The translations under genes and the position numbers were made by a program. Positions 1 to 13,800 of a stretch of 64,000 nt of DNA are shown in pieces (the stretch's first letter is position 1; the number at the start of each line of letters is the position of its first letter). The DNA is from Arcuatula senhousia (Eukaryota > Mollusca > Bivalvia > Mytilida > Mytilidae): the NCBI GenBank assembly GCA_963971305.1, contig OZ020309.1, positions 8,053,001-8,117,000 of the forward strand. The letters run 5' to 3'. Under the pieces are notes generated by a model, which saw only the letters and a program-made list of their open reading frames with translations, was not told where the DNA came from and did no database searches.

Positions 1-349
1 AGAATATACATTATGTATTCATCTATTACTTGATTGGTTCGTATAAATATTTCTCTCATTTGATTGGTCAATGCATGGATACAGATTCTAGCTTCACCAT
101 TCATAAAATCAGTACAAAAGGACGAGTGCATTTTAATTGAAGGGGTGTTTCAATCGATACCGTTTTTACACGATACCTGTCTTGTGTGCGCAATTGTGTT
201 AATTAACTTTAAATTTGAGGGCATCTGCATGACAATCCTTTCTCCGCTCACCAAAATTGATAATTCGCAAACATTTTGAACAATATACTTTTACAGAGAA
301 TAAATCTATTATAGTTGTTAAATATTTCGCTTGCCTTTAAACGCTTTAG
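1..349. other. Intron or upstream sequence, nothing recognised
   Basis: AT-rich. A 71-codon ORF at 64-279 has no domain features. The missing 5' TRPM exons are not here. Confidence 0.5.
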
Positions 350-1146
350 AGCTTTGATTTCATGTTTTTGGCCTACAGAATGAAAACTATTGCAGATAGA
401 GATTAGCTGTTGCTTGCTTAAATGTTTAGCTCATTTAGCTCTACCAAAGTCTCCATAGAGTCGAAGTTGTCAGATGACCCCTTATAGGGGTTACGGCCCC
501 TTAAAGGTGAAATGTAGCCATTTTTCATGTTTTTGGCCTACAGAATGAAAACTATTGCAGATAGAGATTAGCTGTTGCTTGCTTAAATGTTTAGCTCATT
601 TAGCTCTAGGAAAGTCTTCATAGGGTCGAAGTTGTCAGATGACCCCTTATGGAGGTTACGGCCCCTTGAAGGTGAAAAATAGCCATTTTTCATGTTTTTG
701 GCCTACAGAATGAAAACTATTGCAGATAGAGATTAGCTGTTGCTTGCTTAAATGTTCAGCTCATTTAGCTCTACAAAATTCTCCATAGGGTCAAAGTTGT
801 CAGATGCCCCCTTTTAGGGGTTACGGCCCCTGAAAAAAGCGATTTTTCATGTTTTTGGGCTACAGAATGAAAACTATTGCAGATAGAGATTAGCTGTTGC
901 TTGCTTAAATGTTCAGCACATTTAGCTCTACAAAAGTCTCCATAGGGTCGAAGTTGTCAGATGACTCCTTATAGGGGTTATTGCCCCTTTTAGGTGAAAA
1001 ATGGTGTTTTTGGCCTATAGAATGAAAACTATTGCAGGTGGGAAAAGCTGTTGCTTGCTTAAATGTTCAGCTCATTTAGCTCTACAAAAGTATAGGGTCA
1101 ACATCAAGACCAGGTGAGCGATTCAGGCTCCTGGGAGCCTCTTGTT
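350..1146 (+). mobile_element. R1 hairpin-ended element, left-truncated, about 5 monomers
   Basis: About 150-bp monomers (tttttcatgtttttggcc ... cagatgaccccttat) end in caggctcctgggagcctctt, whose GGCTC/GAGCC forms a terminal hairpin, then cttgtt. The left hairpin is absent. Confidence 0.8.
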
Positions 1147-1247
1147 TTAATTATAGAACAGTAAAATGAGTATAACGAAACACAACAAAGGACATACATA
1201 TGTGTTAATAACCCTTTAAAAATCTTATATGTTGTTCCCATATACAA

Positions 1248-1290
1248 GACAATATGATAATGAACAATAAAGGATCCAAGCTGCTTCAAA
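1248..1290 (+). pseudogene. Vestigial duplicate of TRPM exon 1 start
   Basis: Thirty-three bases align without gaps to 1661-1693, with seven differences that are all transitions. The translation DNMIMNNKGSK mirrors [11 protein letters not shown]. It is interrupted at about 1295 by a repeat of the R6 family, and the homology ends there. Confidence 0.65.
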
Positions 1291-1632
1291 GGATTTTGTC
1301 ACGCCTGCGAAGCAGAGCGGGACATAGGTGTTACTTTTTCGGCGGCGGCGAATGCGGCGTTAACTTTTTGGAAAAGTTTTATGAGCACCACCATATCTCA
1401 AGAACTATAGGTCCTGGGTTGATGAAACTTGGTATGCATATGCCCCAGTAGTAGCTTAGCACCCTTGCATCCTCATCTTTTGACCTTGACCTTGATTTTC
1501 CGGTTGAGTGACTTTGACAATTTTCAATGCATTTGATAGCAATGGAAAAGTTTTGCATGTAAATTCAAAATATAGTGGAAGTAAGAAAGATTAATTGTTT
1601 CTGATGGTGACGGCAGGCGAGACATACTTTAG
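1290..1632 (-). mobile_element. R6-family element, short form
   Basis: Minus-orientation copy: the cgcctgcg...gggacataggt end with GCC-type triplets lies at 1295-1355, and the other end ggcaggcgagacatac at about 1613. The interior is short, with no satellite array. It sits directly before TRPM exon 1. Confidence 0.55.
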
Positions 1633-1660
1633 TATTAACTCTTGTTTGTTTTTTTTATAG

Positions 1661-1868
1661 GACAGTATAATGATAAACAATGAAGGACCTAAGATTTCTA
1701 AAGGGTTATATGATCTGAATCCTGATCACACCCACTTTGTTTTGGTGGAAACAGAAGTCAGTGAGGAAAAAGAGAGGCTTCAATATGTAGAGTTCAGGTT
1801 TAACTTTGAAAAACAACTCCAATGCCAGATGGGTAGACCAAGACGATATAAGAGGCTACTTAGTTTTG
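1661..1868 (+). CDS. TRPM2: TRPM2-like exon 1 of window (SLOG/MHR1-2 part)
   Basis: Acceptor ttatag before 1661 and donor G|gtgagt after 1868, ending in phase 1. It encodes residues 1-69 of the partial protein. [13 protein letters not shown] matches the TRPM2 stretch where a histidine-rich strand precedes VDDG, but this protein has [10 protein letters not shown] in place of the VDDG loop. The ATG at 1670 is internal and should not be taken as the start. Confidence 0.85.
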
Positions 1869-4800
1869 GTGAGTAGACTTGATGCATGTTTAAAGATTGC
1901 TAGTGTTGAAGTTGTTCGATTGTCATCAGGGATGAAAATTTCATGAACCAATTTGTTTACTCTTTCTTGACAACATTTGGGAGGATGGTCTAAAAAAATA
2001 ATGCTAGTAATTTAGAAGGGATGAAAAAATGTTGTCCCATGTATGTAAAGAGCAATACCCAATGCACATTTAAGACCCATTTATAGAGTTTGATAAGAGT
2101 AGGCTCAGTGGGGGCCATTACAAAGTCCAAACTCCTAAACTGCTAGCTGGAGAGGGATTCACATAAGCAATAAGCTTGCTTCCCAATCCAGGATAAATAA
2201 ATAAATATCTTTAAACTAAACTGAAGTAGTTTACAGGCTTCAAACAACAAATTAAGGTAAGTTAGTTTTATTTGTGGACAAAGGACAAAATATGATAAGG
2301 GCTGTTTTTTGGTGTCTTTTATTCATGGACAAAAATGTACAATGGAATAACAAAGCAGCTGCTTTGTTTTATGAGTAGTTAAATTTTATTAGGATATATG
2401 TAAAAAGCGCAATTGTGATCAGTTTTGAGCGTTAAGCATCCCTACTACAAGTAAGTTTTAAATGCACAGTTTCTTTGTCATGCTTTAGAAAGGACATGGA
2501 CCAATAATTTTTGTTTAGAGTTTAAAATCTTTCATCTTTAGGGGCAATTTATTATGAAAATATATTATTTTCTAATATTTTAGGTTCAGATGAAGAAACC
2601 AGCGAGTCTATCTCAGAATTGGACCACTCCATACCTGTGGTAGGCCTCCTAGTTCAGGGGTCTCCAAGAGGAATTGATCTGGTCCTTTTCTACCTGAAGA
2701 ATAAGATGCCTGTTGTCATTGTAAAGGGTAGTGGAGGCTGTGCTGATCTGTTAGCTTATGCTTATGAAGAGAGTCAAGAAAAGTAAGCTATAAACAGAGT
2801 TGGATATAATTGGGTGCCAAGGTTCCCTAGTTTTGGCAGGGCCAGGATAACCTAATATTTATGAAGAGTAGTATAGAAAAAATAGCAGAAGAAATCTTGA
2901 AAATTTGCATTCAGGGCAACAAACAGTACTTTTAAGCTCACCTGGCCAAAGGCCATGTGAGCTATTGCCATCACTTGGCATCCGTCGTCATCGTCTGTCG
3001 TCGTTGTTAACTTTTCTTCAAACTTCTTCTCCTCTGAAACGGCTGAGCAGATTCGAACCAAATTTGGTCTGATGGTACCTTAGGGTATCCCCCACAGAAC
3101 TGATGTGGGGATAATTGATTCGTCGAAAAACATGGCCGCCTTTGTTAAAAATAGACCAGGGGGGTCAGACTACTGTTTTTGGCTTGTAAATCAAAAAGTA
3201 TAAGAGATAGATGAAATCTGATGCCACCTTACTGCTTCAGCATTAAAAGCTCTACAAAAGTCTCCATTTGGTTAAAGTTGTCAGATGACCCCTTATAGGG
3301 GTTACAGCCCCTTAAAGGTGAAAAATAGCGTTTTTCATGTTTTTGCCCTATAGTATGAAAACTATTGCAGATAGAGAAAAGCTGTTGCTTGCTTAAATGT
3401 TCAGCTCATTTAGCTCTACAAAAGTCTCCATAGGGGCGAAGTTGTCAGATGACCCCTTATAGGGGTTACGGCCCCTAAAATGATGTTTTTTTCATGTTTT
3501 TGGACTATTGAATGAAAACTATTGCAGATAGAGAGAAGCTGTTGCTTGCTTAAATGTTCAGCTCATTTAGCTCTACAAAAGTCTCCATAGGGTCGAAGTT
3601 GTCAGATGACCCCTTATAGGGGTTACGGCCCCTAAAATAACCTTTTTCATGTTTTTGGCCTTTAGAATGAAAACTATAGCAGATAGAGAAAAGCTGTTGC
3701 TTGCTTAAATGTTCAGCCCATAAAGCTCTTCAAAAGTCTCCATAGGGTTGAAGTTGTCAGATGACCCCTTACAGGGGTTATGGCCCCTAAAATAATGGTT
3801 TTTCGTGTTTTTGGCCTATAGAATGAAAACTATAGTAGATAAAGAAAAAACTGTTGCTTCCTTAAATGTTCAGCTCATTTAGCTCTACAAAATAAAGGGT
3901 TGACATCAAGACCAGGTGAGCGATTTAGGCTCCTGGGAGCCTCTTGTTATAAAAGATGAGTTTCACACTCTTGTACAACTAATATTATATTACATGTACA
4001 TTGTATATTGTTCATTAAGTGGGAATTTTACACAAGACTTAAATTTTAGGCCTGATTTCTTATAGCAGAAATTAAACACAAGTTTTGTATGGTGATCTGT
4101 GACCTGCACAGGAAATTTGTTAAAAATGTGTTGGTTTTTTTTTTTATATTTTTTTATATATATTTCAGGACAGATAGAGACTATGAAGAACACTACCTGA
4201 AACCTGAGCTTTTGAAGATGATCAAATATTCCTTCCCACACCTTTACAAAGAGAATGATTTCTCTATGATTTCACTTAGGGATAAAATTCTAGAGTGTGT
4301 TAGTCTTGCTTCAGAGGTAAAACAACTATGATGTGTAAAATCATACGATTTTGACCCTTATAAGAGTAATGACTTTAAATAACTTTACAATAAGGAAATG
4401 ATCAGCAAAACCAAGAAAAGTATATCTTTTTGTCCTCAAATGCAATGTGGAGTGGGTACATAAAAATGTTAGTGTGTCTGTCTTAAAAAAAATTTCCATA
4501 ACAGATTTTTCAGCAACTATCATAGGCTTTTGATATTTGGTCTGCAGTTCAGGTGGGTGTTTCATGTAGTGGGATGCATTTTCAGGTCTGTGGCTCATCC
4601 ACTTCCTTTTAAACAATCTGACATAATTATACCCCCGCTTCGAAGAAGAGGGGGGGTATACTGTTTAACCCTTGTCCGTCTTTTCGTCCATAACAAAACT
4701 TCCGTCACAGTTTTCTAAGCAACTACATGAGATAGAGGTCTGATATTTTGTATACAGCTTTATCCTATAGTACCATATGGTGTATACCAATTTTATGCTC

Positions 4801-7800
4801 CTAGGTTCTCTACTTCCTGTTTACCGAATACTTAGGTTTTTACACATAATTGACTTAAATGCAAATTTCCCGTCACAGTTTCCCAAGCAACAACATGATA
4901 TAGAGGTTTGATATTTTGTATACAGCTTTATCCTATAGTACCATATGGTGTATAGCGATTTTATGTTCCTAGGTCAACTACTTCCTGTATTCAAACTTGT
5001 ATTCGTTGTTTAGTTTGGGCAGCGGGGGTATCACTAGTGAGCATTAGCTCACAGATTTACTTGTTTTTTTTTCACTAAATGGGTATTGGCCTAGAATCTG
5101 TTCTTCGTTAGATTTAATTAGTATGTCCATAACATGAATAAATAATAGTGAGATGTGGAAAATGATGTAGACCTGACAAAATATTTTTTTTTAAATCGTC
5201 AATCGAAAACAGCCAGCTACTTTCAATGTACGCAATAGGTCACAATCTTCTTATAAGCCTGAGATAAAAAAGTTCATGCAAATTATTTAAAAAAACCACA
5301 AAACAAACTTGTAGTATAAAAAAACTTGTTAAATTAATTGTTTCTGTTTGATGTTTATGCTTATGTAGGGTGACCATAACCATTTTATATGAGTGTAAAA
5401 TTATCATAAATTGAAATCATTTCTTTTCTTTTGTTCTGAAAGTAGATTATTTGGATTGCAATAAGTCCATGATGTAACATAAATCTAACAATATTACATG
5501 ATATGAATTTTGGGTCAGACAATAAATCAAATTGGGTATAAAATATCAATATTTTTCCAGGATGATAGAACTTTCCTCACCATATTAAACTCCCAGGCTA
5601 TGGATTCTAATCTGGCAGACTTGGACAAATACATTCTGAAAGCACTGTTTAAAAGTAAGTTTTCCTAACTTTGTTGCATATTTATACCATGGATGAATAC
5701 AGGTATTATGTTATGTGGGCAAAGGTCAAACAATTAAAATTAGTTGAAATGAAACATTTGGAAAAGTAGATAATGCTTTTCATAATAAAAAACTTTGCAT
5801 TTTTTCAATTGTTTTGAATGGCTGCAATAACAGAATGAATTCTGTTCTTTTTATAAATCTTGCTTGAGAACTAAACAGTGAGTGAGTGAGTGTCATTTCA
5901 AAATCAAATTTACATCATCTAATATAGTCAATCCAATCAAAATTCTTATTTCATATTGTAAATGTCTATGGCAGGTGAGAGGAAGAATGTATCAAGATGG
6001 AGGGAGAGAGCATACAAAGATTTGATGCTGTTACTGGATTGGAACAGAGCAGATTTAGCCCAGTCTGAAATTTTCTCCTGCAGAGATTTTGCAAGGATCA
6101 AGGTTTGTTGTAATCCAAAGTTACACCAAAGAATCTGTTTCATTATCCAAAACTGAACTCAAACTCATCAATGAACTTTGGAGTACTTGTGCTAAAACTT
6201 TCTTTTAAGATCTGCACCAATAGCAATGGAAGTTGATCTCTGTGATCAGTTAAACTCCCTTCTTAATTGAAAATGAAAGCTACTCAAGGGACTCAAAGGT
6301 AGATGATTTTAATCTAAAGGAAAAACTCTAAACTTTTTTGCAATTGAATAATTAATTTTTATTAATTTTATGTTTTTAACAATTCTTTGACATTTATTTT
6401 GCACATTTTCTTTTATACCATATTTGAACCAATGTGAAATTTTCAACAGTTAATCTATACACAACAAAAAATAACCTTCATACAACAAGATAGACTTTCA
6501 CTGATCAGAATGATCATCTTCCATAAAATTATACTTTCAGTAGGAAGATTATGCATGTGTAGTCCAAAGTTCATTGATGAGCTCATGCTCAGTTTTAGAT
6601 ATGGAAACAGTAAGAAAATAAAAAACTTTAGGCTAGACCAAACTTTCCTAGCATAATTCCTATACCTTAAACAGAATCTTCTAAAAAATAGTAATAGTAA
6701 TCCCAAAATCCTATAGGCCATGGATAAGTTGGCCTGTGCTTATTTCAGTTCATAGTCTGTCAGCGCCAAATATTTTTGTCCCCCGCCACAACGCGACGGA
6801 GGGACTTAGTAACAGTCTTCATCCATCCGTGCGTCCATCTGTCACTTTTTTGTGAACGCAACCCCTCTGAGACCGCTCAATGGATTTTGATGAAATTTTG
6901 TAGGACTGTTGGTCATGATATGTTGTTGATCATATACTGCCATTTTGATTTGACAAATTTTATAGGAGCTATGGGACATAATCAACTTTGTTCATTTCAG
7001 GTCATAGGAACACTTTGTGAGTGCAGCTCCTCTGAGACCATTCAACAGATTTTGATGAAATTTTGTAGGATTGTTGGCCATGATCTGTAGTCATATTGCA
7101 CCACCATTTTGATTTGACAAATTTTATAGGAGTTATGGGACTTTATCGACTTAGTTTATTTAAGGTCATAGGAACACTTTGTGTGCCCAGATTTTGATGA
7201 AATTTTGTAGGATTGTTTGTCATGATATGTAAGTCATCATATCGCAAAGCCATTTAAATTTTTCAAATTAAGTAATTTTTCAACTTTAATTCAGCAGCGG
7301 GGGACTTCAGCTTTGTGTAGCAATCATGTATTAAGTCTACTGACATGCCAAACCCAGCCTTAACACAAACAAAAAATTGTCTTCAGAAACATTAGGTCAG
7401 TAAAAAAAATAACACATTAATTGGTACATATTTTTTTTATTATCACCAGAAAAATCCAGAAAAATCTTATTTTTGAAAAAAAATCTATTTTCTGTAGGTT
7501 GACAAGACCTTGTTTGAGAAAGCCTTGATCAAGCCAGACAGGGAGGAGTTTGTATCTCTATTCTTAGACCAGGGATTTCAGATCCATAAATACCTCAACC
7601 ACAAACATCTGAAGTACCTATTTGAGAAGGCACAGGACCTAGAGTTCTTCACTACTGTGTGTATGGAAGGAATCCTTGGCAAAACTCATGTAGTAAGATT
7701 TCTGAACATTAAGATGATTAAAAAATTATATAAGTTAGATTGGGAAAATTATTATGCAACATATAAAAAAACACCAGTTACTGGGGATTCTCCTTGAGAT

Positions 7801-10800
7801 CTTTCAACCTAGATCAGTTTGCGTAAATAAATGTCTTGAAGTGACCCTATGCTATAATGAAAGAATGGAGCCTTTCAAAAAAAACATATCTTCATGCTAT
7901 CTTCATTTCTGTATTTTAATGTATTACTAGTTTTTTGTTGGCAGGGTTAGTGTTCAAATTAAATGCCTTGTTGCCTGTTGGGAATATTGAAAAATTTTAC
8001 TCACAATCATTGGGACAGTATGTAGATTTATACCTGTTATTCTGATAATTTTGAGATATTAATCGATATGTTTTTTTGTCCCCCGCCACAACTCTGGGCG
8101 TGCGTGCATGCGTCCGTCTTTCTGTTCGTCCTTCCGTCCGTTCGTCACACTTTTTGTAAGCGCTCTCAAGGCTACAAATTTGGTAGGCATTCATGAAAGG
8201 AGTAAGTTCACAAAGGCCCATAATTGGCCCTGTAATTGGGTTGATTTTTCATGTTTAAGAAATCTAAATGAATGCTTTGGAAATAACCCACAAAATACCT
8301 ATATTTAACAAATAGAATAGTTTTCTAATGATAGATTGTGCTGTTTCCTTCGATGACACCCTAGATAATAGTAAAAATAGGGAAATCTTCATTTTTGTCG
8401 ATTTTTCACCCCTTTTCATCACTATTGTGCCAAAATCAAAAGTGGCGGCATGCTCTGACCAACATAGATTTTTGTTTATTCATTTATTACTTAAAAGCGA
8501 ATATTTTAACCAAGAAATAATTTTGGTCAGAGTATGCGGCCAGCATTGTATTCATCATTTTTTACAGAAAAAGAGGCTAAATATGTCAAAAATAGCGATT
8601 TTTACAGAAATTCACTAACTTTTAAGGTCTCTGTTGTTCACAAGAGTAAACAATTCACGCACAATTTATGACATTTTATAAAGTATAGAGTCTTATGACC
8701 ATTCTAGCAGTATTATTTAGTAGTAGTCTCGAATTTGAAATTTAGGGCCGTTTTTGGCCCTTTCCGAACATACTCCTTTATACCAATTGTTTATATCACT
8801 AATACCTTGGTCAAGTTCGACAATCAGCATTTTTTTTGGATAATTTTTGTAGGAGTTATAGGACTTTGACCATAAAAATGACTGCTTTTTTGTAAAACAG
8901 ATCTTGTAAGCACTCTCATCCCTACAGATGTTGACGGATTTTCATGAAATTTATTCCAAATGTTTATATCACTAATACCTTGGACAAGTTTGAAAATCAG
9001 CATTTTTTGATAATTTTTGTAGGAGTTATGGGACTTTGACCATAAAAACAACTGGTTTTTTTTTTGCTAAACAGACCTTGTAAGCGCTCTCGTCCCTACA
9101 GATGCTGACAGATTTTCATGAAATGTATACCAAATGTTTTTATCATTTATCCCTTGGTCAAGTTTGACAATCAGCATTTTTCGATTATTTTTGTAGGAGT
9201 TAGGGGACTTTGACCATAAAAACGACTCTGTTTTTTTGTAAAACAGACCTTGTTAGCGCTCTCATCCCTACAGATGTTGACAGATTTTCATGAAATTTAT
9301 GCCAAATGTTTAAAACACTAATACCTTGGTCAAATTCGACAATCAGCATTTTTTGAGAATTTTTGTAGGAAAACAGACCTTGTAAGCGCTCTCATCTCTA
9401 CAGATGTTGACAGATTTTCATGAAAAATCAGAGGTGTTTGATAATTCCATTCTTGTTTCAGTGGGGATAATACTTATTTATTTGTGAGCTAAACCAATTA
9501 ATGGATTTCATGAAATTTTAAGACAATCTTTGTAGAATGATATACACCTACTACATGTATTATAATACTTAAACTTTTTTTAGGTGGGTCATTCATATTT
9601 ATATGCAAGTTTTACTTTACAATTTTTTTTATGTTTTATTACAGACTCCAGACCAACCTTTACCAAAAGATTTTCTTATCAATGATTTGAACAGACTGGT
9701 AGCAAAGCTGTCAGGAATTAAAAATTTTGTTCAGCCCTATGAACTTTCCATGAATTCTGTAGAAATGTATGTCATTGACCCAATAGTGGCAGAAAGAAAA
9801 GTAAGTATGGATATCAAAATAAAAGATTATGTCTCCCCCCACTTTTGTGGGGAGACCTATTGTTTTTGTCATGTCTGTCCGTCCGTCTGTCCGTCTGTCT
9901 GTCACAAAGTTTGTCAGGGCAACTCCTCTGAAACTACTGAACCGAATTCAATTATACTTATATAACTGGTATATAGGAAGTACATCTTATTTAGTTGTGC
10001 AAATTACCAGGAAATTTGGATCCTCAAATTTTTGTGGTAGTTATGACCCTTTGAACTTAGGAATTTGCTGATAATCCGCATTTATCATCTTGTCAATGCA
10101 ACTCCTCTGAAACTAATGAACGGAATTCAATGAAACTTGGTATATAGGAAGTACACCATATGTAGCTGTGGATTTTATCTGGAAATTTTGATCCTCAAAT
10201 TTTTGTGGGAGTTATGGCCCTTTGAACTTAGAAATTTGCTGAAAATCTTCATTTATCATCTCGTCAGCGCAACTCCTCCAAAACTACTGAACCAAATTCA
10301 ATGAAACTTGGTATATAGGAAGTACATCTTATGTAGTTGTGCATATTACTAGGAAATTATGATCCTCAAATTTTTGTGATAGTTATGGCCCTTTGAACTT
10401 AGGAATTTGCTGATAATCCACATTTATCATCTTGTCAATGCAACTCCTCTGAAACTAATGAACCGAATTCAATGAAACTTGGTATATAGGAAGTACACCA
10501 TATGTAGCTGTGGATGTAACCTGGAAATTTTGATCCTCAATTTTTTTTTTGGAGTTTTGGCCCTTTGAACTTAGAAAATTGCTGAAAATCCTCATTGATC
10601 ATCTTGTCAGCGTAACTCTGAAACTACTGAACCGAATTCAATGAAACATGGTAAATAGGAAGGACACCATATGTAGTTGCGCCTATGACCAGGAAATTTG
10701 TATCCTCAAATTTTTGTGGGAGTAATGGCCCTTTGAACTTAGAACTCTGTAGAATTCTGTAGAAATGTATGTCATTGACCCAATAGTGGCAGAAAGAAAA

Positions 10801-13800
10801 GTAAGTATGGATATCAAAATAAAAGATTATGTCTCCCCCCACTTTTGTGGGGAGACCTATTGTTTTTGTCATGTCTGTCCGTCCGTCTGTCCGTCTGTCT
10901 GTCACAAAGTTTGTCAGGGCAACTCCTCTGAAACTACTGAACCGAATTCAATTATACTTATATAACTGGTATATAGGAAGTACATCTTATTTAGTTGTGC
11001 AAATTACCAGGAAATTTGGATCCTCAAATTTTTGTGGTAGTTATGACCCTTTGAACTTAGGAATTTGCTGATAATCCGCATTTATCATCTTGTCAATGCA
11101 ACTCCTCTGAAACTAATGAACGGAATTCAATGAAACTTGGTATATAGGAAGTACACCATATGTAGCTGTGGATTTTATCTGGAAATTTTGATCCTCAAAT
11201 TTTTGTGGGAGTTATGGCCCTTTGAACTTAGAAATTTGCTGAAAATCTTCATTTATCATCTCGTCAGCGCAACTCCTCCAAAACTACTGAACCAAATTCA
11301 ATGAAACTTGGTATATAGGAAGTACATCTTATGTAGTTGTGCATATTACTAGGAAATTATGATCCTCAAATTTTTGTGATAGTTATGGCCCTTTGAACTT
11401 AGGAATTTGCTGATAATCCACATTTATCATCTTGTCAATGCAACTCCTCTGAAACTAATGAACCGAATTCAATGAAACTTGGTATATAGGAAGTACACCA
11501 TATGTAGCTGTGGATGTAACCTGGAAATTTTGATCCTCAATTTTTTTTTTGGAGTTTTGGCCCTTTGAACTTAGAAAATTGCTGAAAATCCTCATTGATC
11601 ATCTTGTCAGCGTAACTCTGAAACTACTGAACCGAATTCAATGAAACATGGTAAATAGGAAGGACACCATATGTAGTTGCGCCTATGACCAGGAAATTTT
11701 TATCCTCAAATTTTTGTGGGAGTAATGGCCCTTTGAACTTAGAACTTTTTAGGGAAACAGGGAGACATAGTTTTTGTAGACAAAAACAAACTTTAATTCA
11801 TAATATACTGTGGTTTCATTAATATTTGTGGGGTATCAATTTTTGTTGTTATTGTGGATGGCCTTTACCCATGAAATTTGATACCCCACGAAAAGCAAAT
11901 TTAACATTGATTTACATGCATCAGTCTTTAGAACTACGAATTTATGAATCCAGGAACTTATGCTTTTTTATCAAACCACAAAAATTGGTACCCACGAAAA
12001 TAAATAAATCCTCAGTATAAAGTAAAAGGCTTAATTATCCAAAGGTTCTAATTTTTGCTAAACAATTATATACATGTTCATAAATTCCTTATGAACATGA
12101 GAATGAAAACTCACATAATTACCATAGTAATAATAAAGAACCCCCAAAATAAATGACCGCTAATATTTACTAAGAATACTTAATGCTTGGTTTCAAATCA
12201 ATCAATTTTGTAGCTGCAAAAATTACCTATTTTATGGCATATTGATAGCGAGCATCGCAGATGCGAGCCCTACGGCATTGTGCATGTTTTGAGATGTGCC
12301 TGAAATATACTGACGATATAACCGGAACAGGTTTACTTTTACGGAGTGAAAAAAATAATAGGCACGGAGCAAGTATAACAATCAACCCTCTGGGCTTATA
12401 AAAAATACATCATAATCTGTTATGCAAAAATATAAAAATTGAAATTCAAAAACAGTGATAAAACCCTCATTCATCCACTTGTTTATTTTCATACACATAT
12501 TTTTATTTAAACACCATTCGGTCTTTTCCGCTGAAAAACGATTTTCCGGAAATTACCGAGCTAGCTTTTGGCAACATCGTCCCAATGACTAGTCATACCA
12601 AATGCATGATACTGACCAAGATTTGTTAAATTCTAAGTAAGATAAAATAAGATAAAGAAATACATAAATTTACTGAATTAACCTACTCATAATAATAAAT
12701 ACAACATGTAAAAGGTTCTTACCTGAAAATGAAAGAAGAGTCCCATCCTGTGGGGTTTCACTCACTTTCCTCAATCCTGCATGATATTTTTACTTTACCG
12801 TTTTTTTCCGACAGGTTTCTTAATGTACCTTCTGTTACCAATGCTTCAAATAAAACACTGATACTAAGAAAATCTCACAAAACCTGACAGAATCTGAATG
12901 TTGTTTTGGTCTGCTGAAGAAGCGCAAAATACTCTGACAAGGAAATGAGGTCACGTAATCCATAAAATGGATAATTTCGTCCCCGCTTAATGTCGTCCCA
13001 GAGGATTTATTATTTGCACAAATAATTTAATTTTTAATAAGTAGTTATTGATCCAAGATTTTTTTACAACAACTTTTTCAAGTGCATATGATTTTGGTTT
13101 GGTGGGGTCAGACTTTGCTACTATTTCATTCCTTTTTTAAAAGTTCCCTCTTTACGTTAAACTTAGCCAAGCACATTGATGGATTTATTTTTAAAAGGTG
13201 TATAGATTTTCGATGCTCGCTAAAAAGGCAGGGCCTTAATCATATTAGATTTATTATAAAAAATACATTGTTGAAAATTTCAACTGTGATTTGCATCATT
13301 TAAGCCAATTTTTTCTCAGCAACTTCTTATCACAGCCACTTGATATTTGGTATACAGCATCAGGGTGGGGTCCCATAATGTGGGATGCGATTTCATGTCT
13401 GTCGCTCACCTACTTCCTGTTTACCGACTTAGTAAATTTTTGACAATAATGTCAAATAGTAAAAAATTTTCGTAACAGTTTTCTCAGCAACTATTTATCA
13501 TAGCCACTTGATATTTGGTATACAGTATCAGGATGAGGTCCCATAACATGGAATGCTATTTCAGGTCTGTTCCTCATCTACTTCCTGTTTACCGACTTAG
13601 TTAATTTTTGACATTATGTCCAATAGTAGAAAATTTTTGTAACAGTTTTCTTAGCAACTACTAATCACAGCCTCTTGATATTTGGTATGCAGCATCAACA
13701 TGGGCTCCCAAAACGTGGGATGTGATTTCAGGTCTGTTGCTCACCTACTTCTTGTTAAACGAAATCCGGCCATTTCTGTCTTTGACCCATTTTTAGCTCA

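Noticed and set aside
1254..1451. ORF with MIMNNKGSK start as a real upstream exon
   Set aside because: Similarity to exon 1 stops after 33 bp and the rest is R6 repeat with GCG triplets; no donor in the right phase.
9829..11071. Two identical ORFs 1000 bp apart with Ser/Arg/Val-rich start
   Set aside because: They lie in the R3 element's ccgtccgtc tract and are duplicated with it; no protein features.
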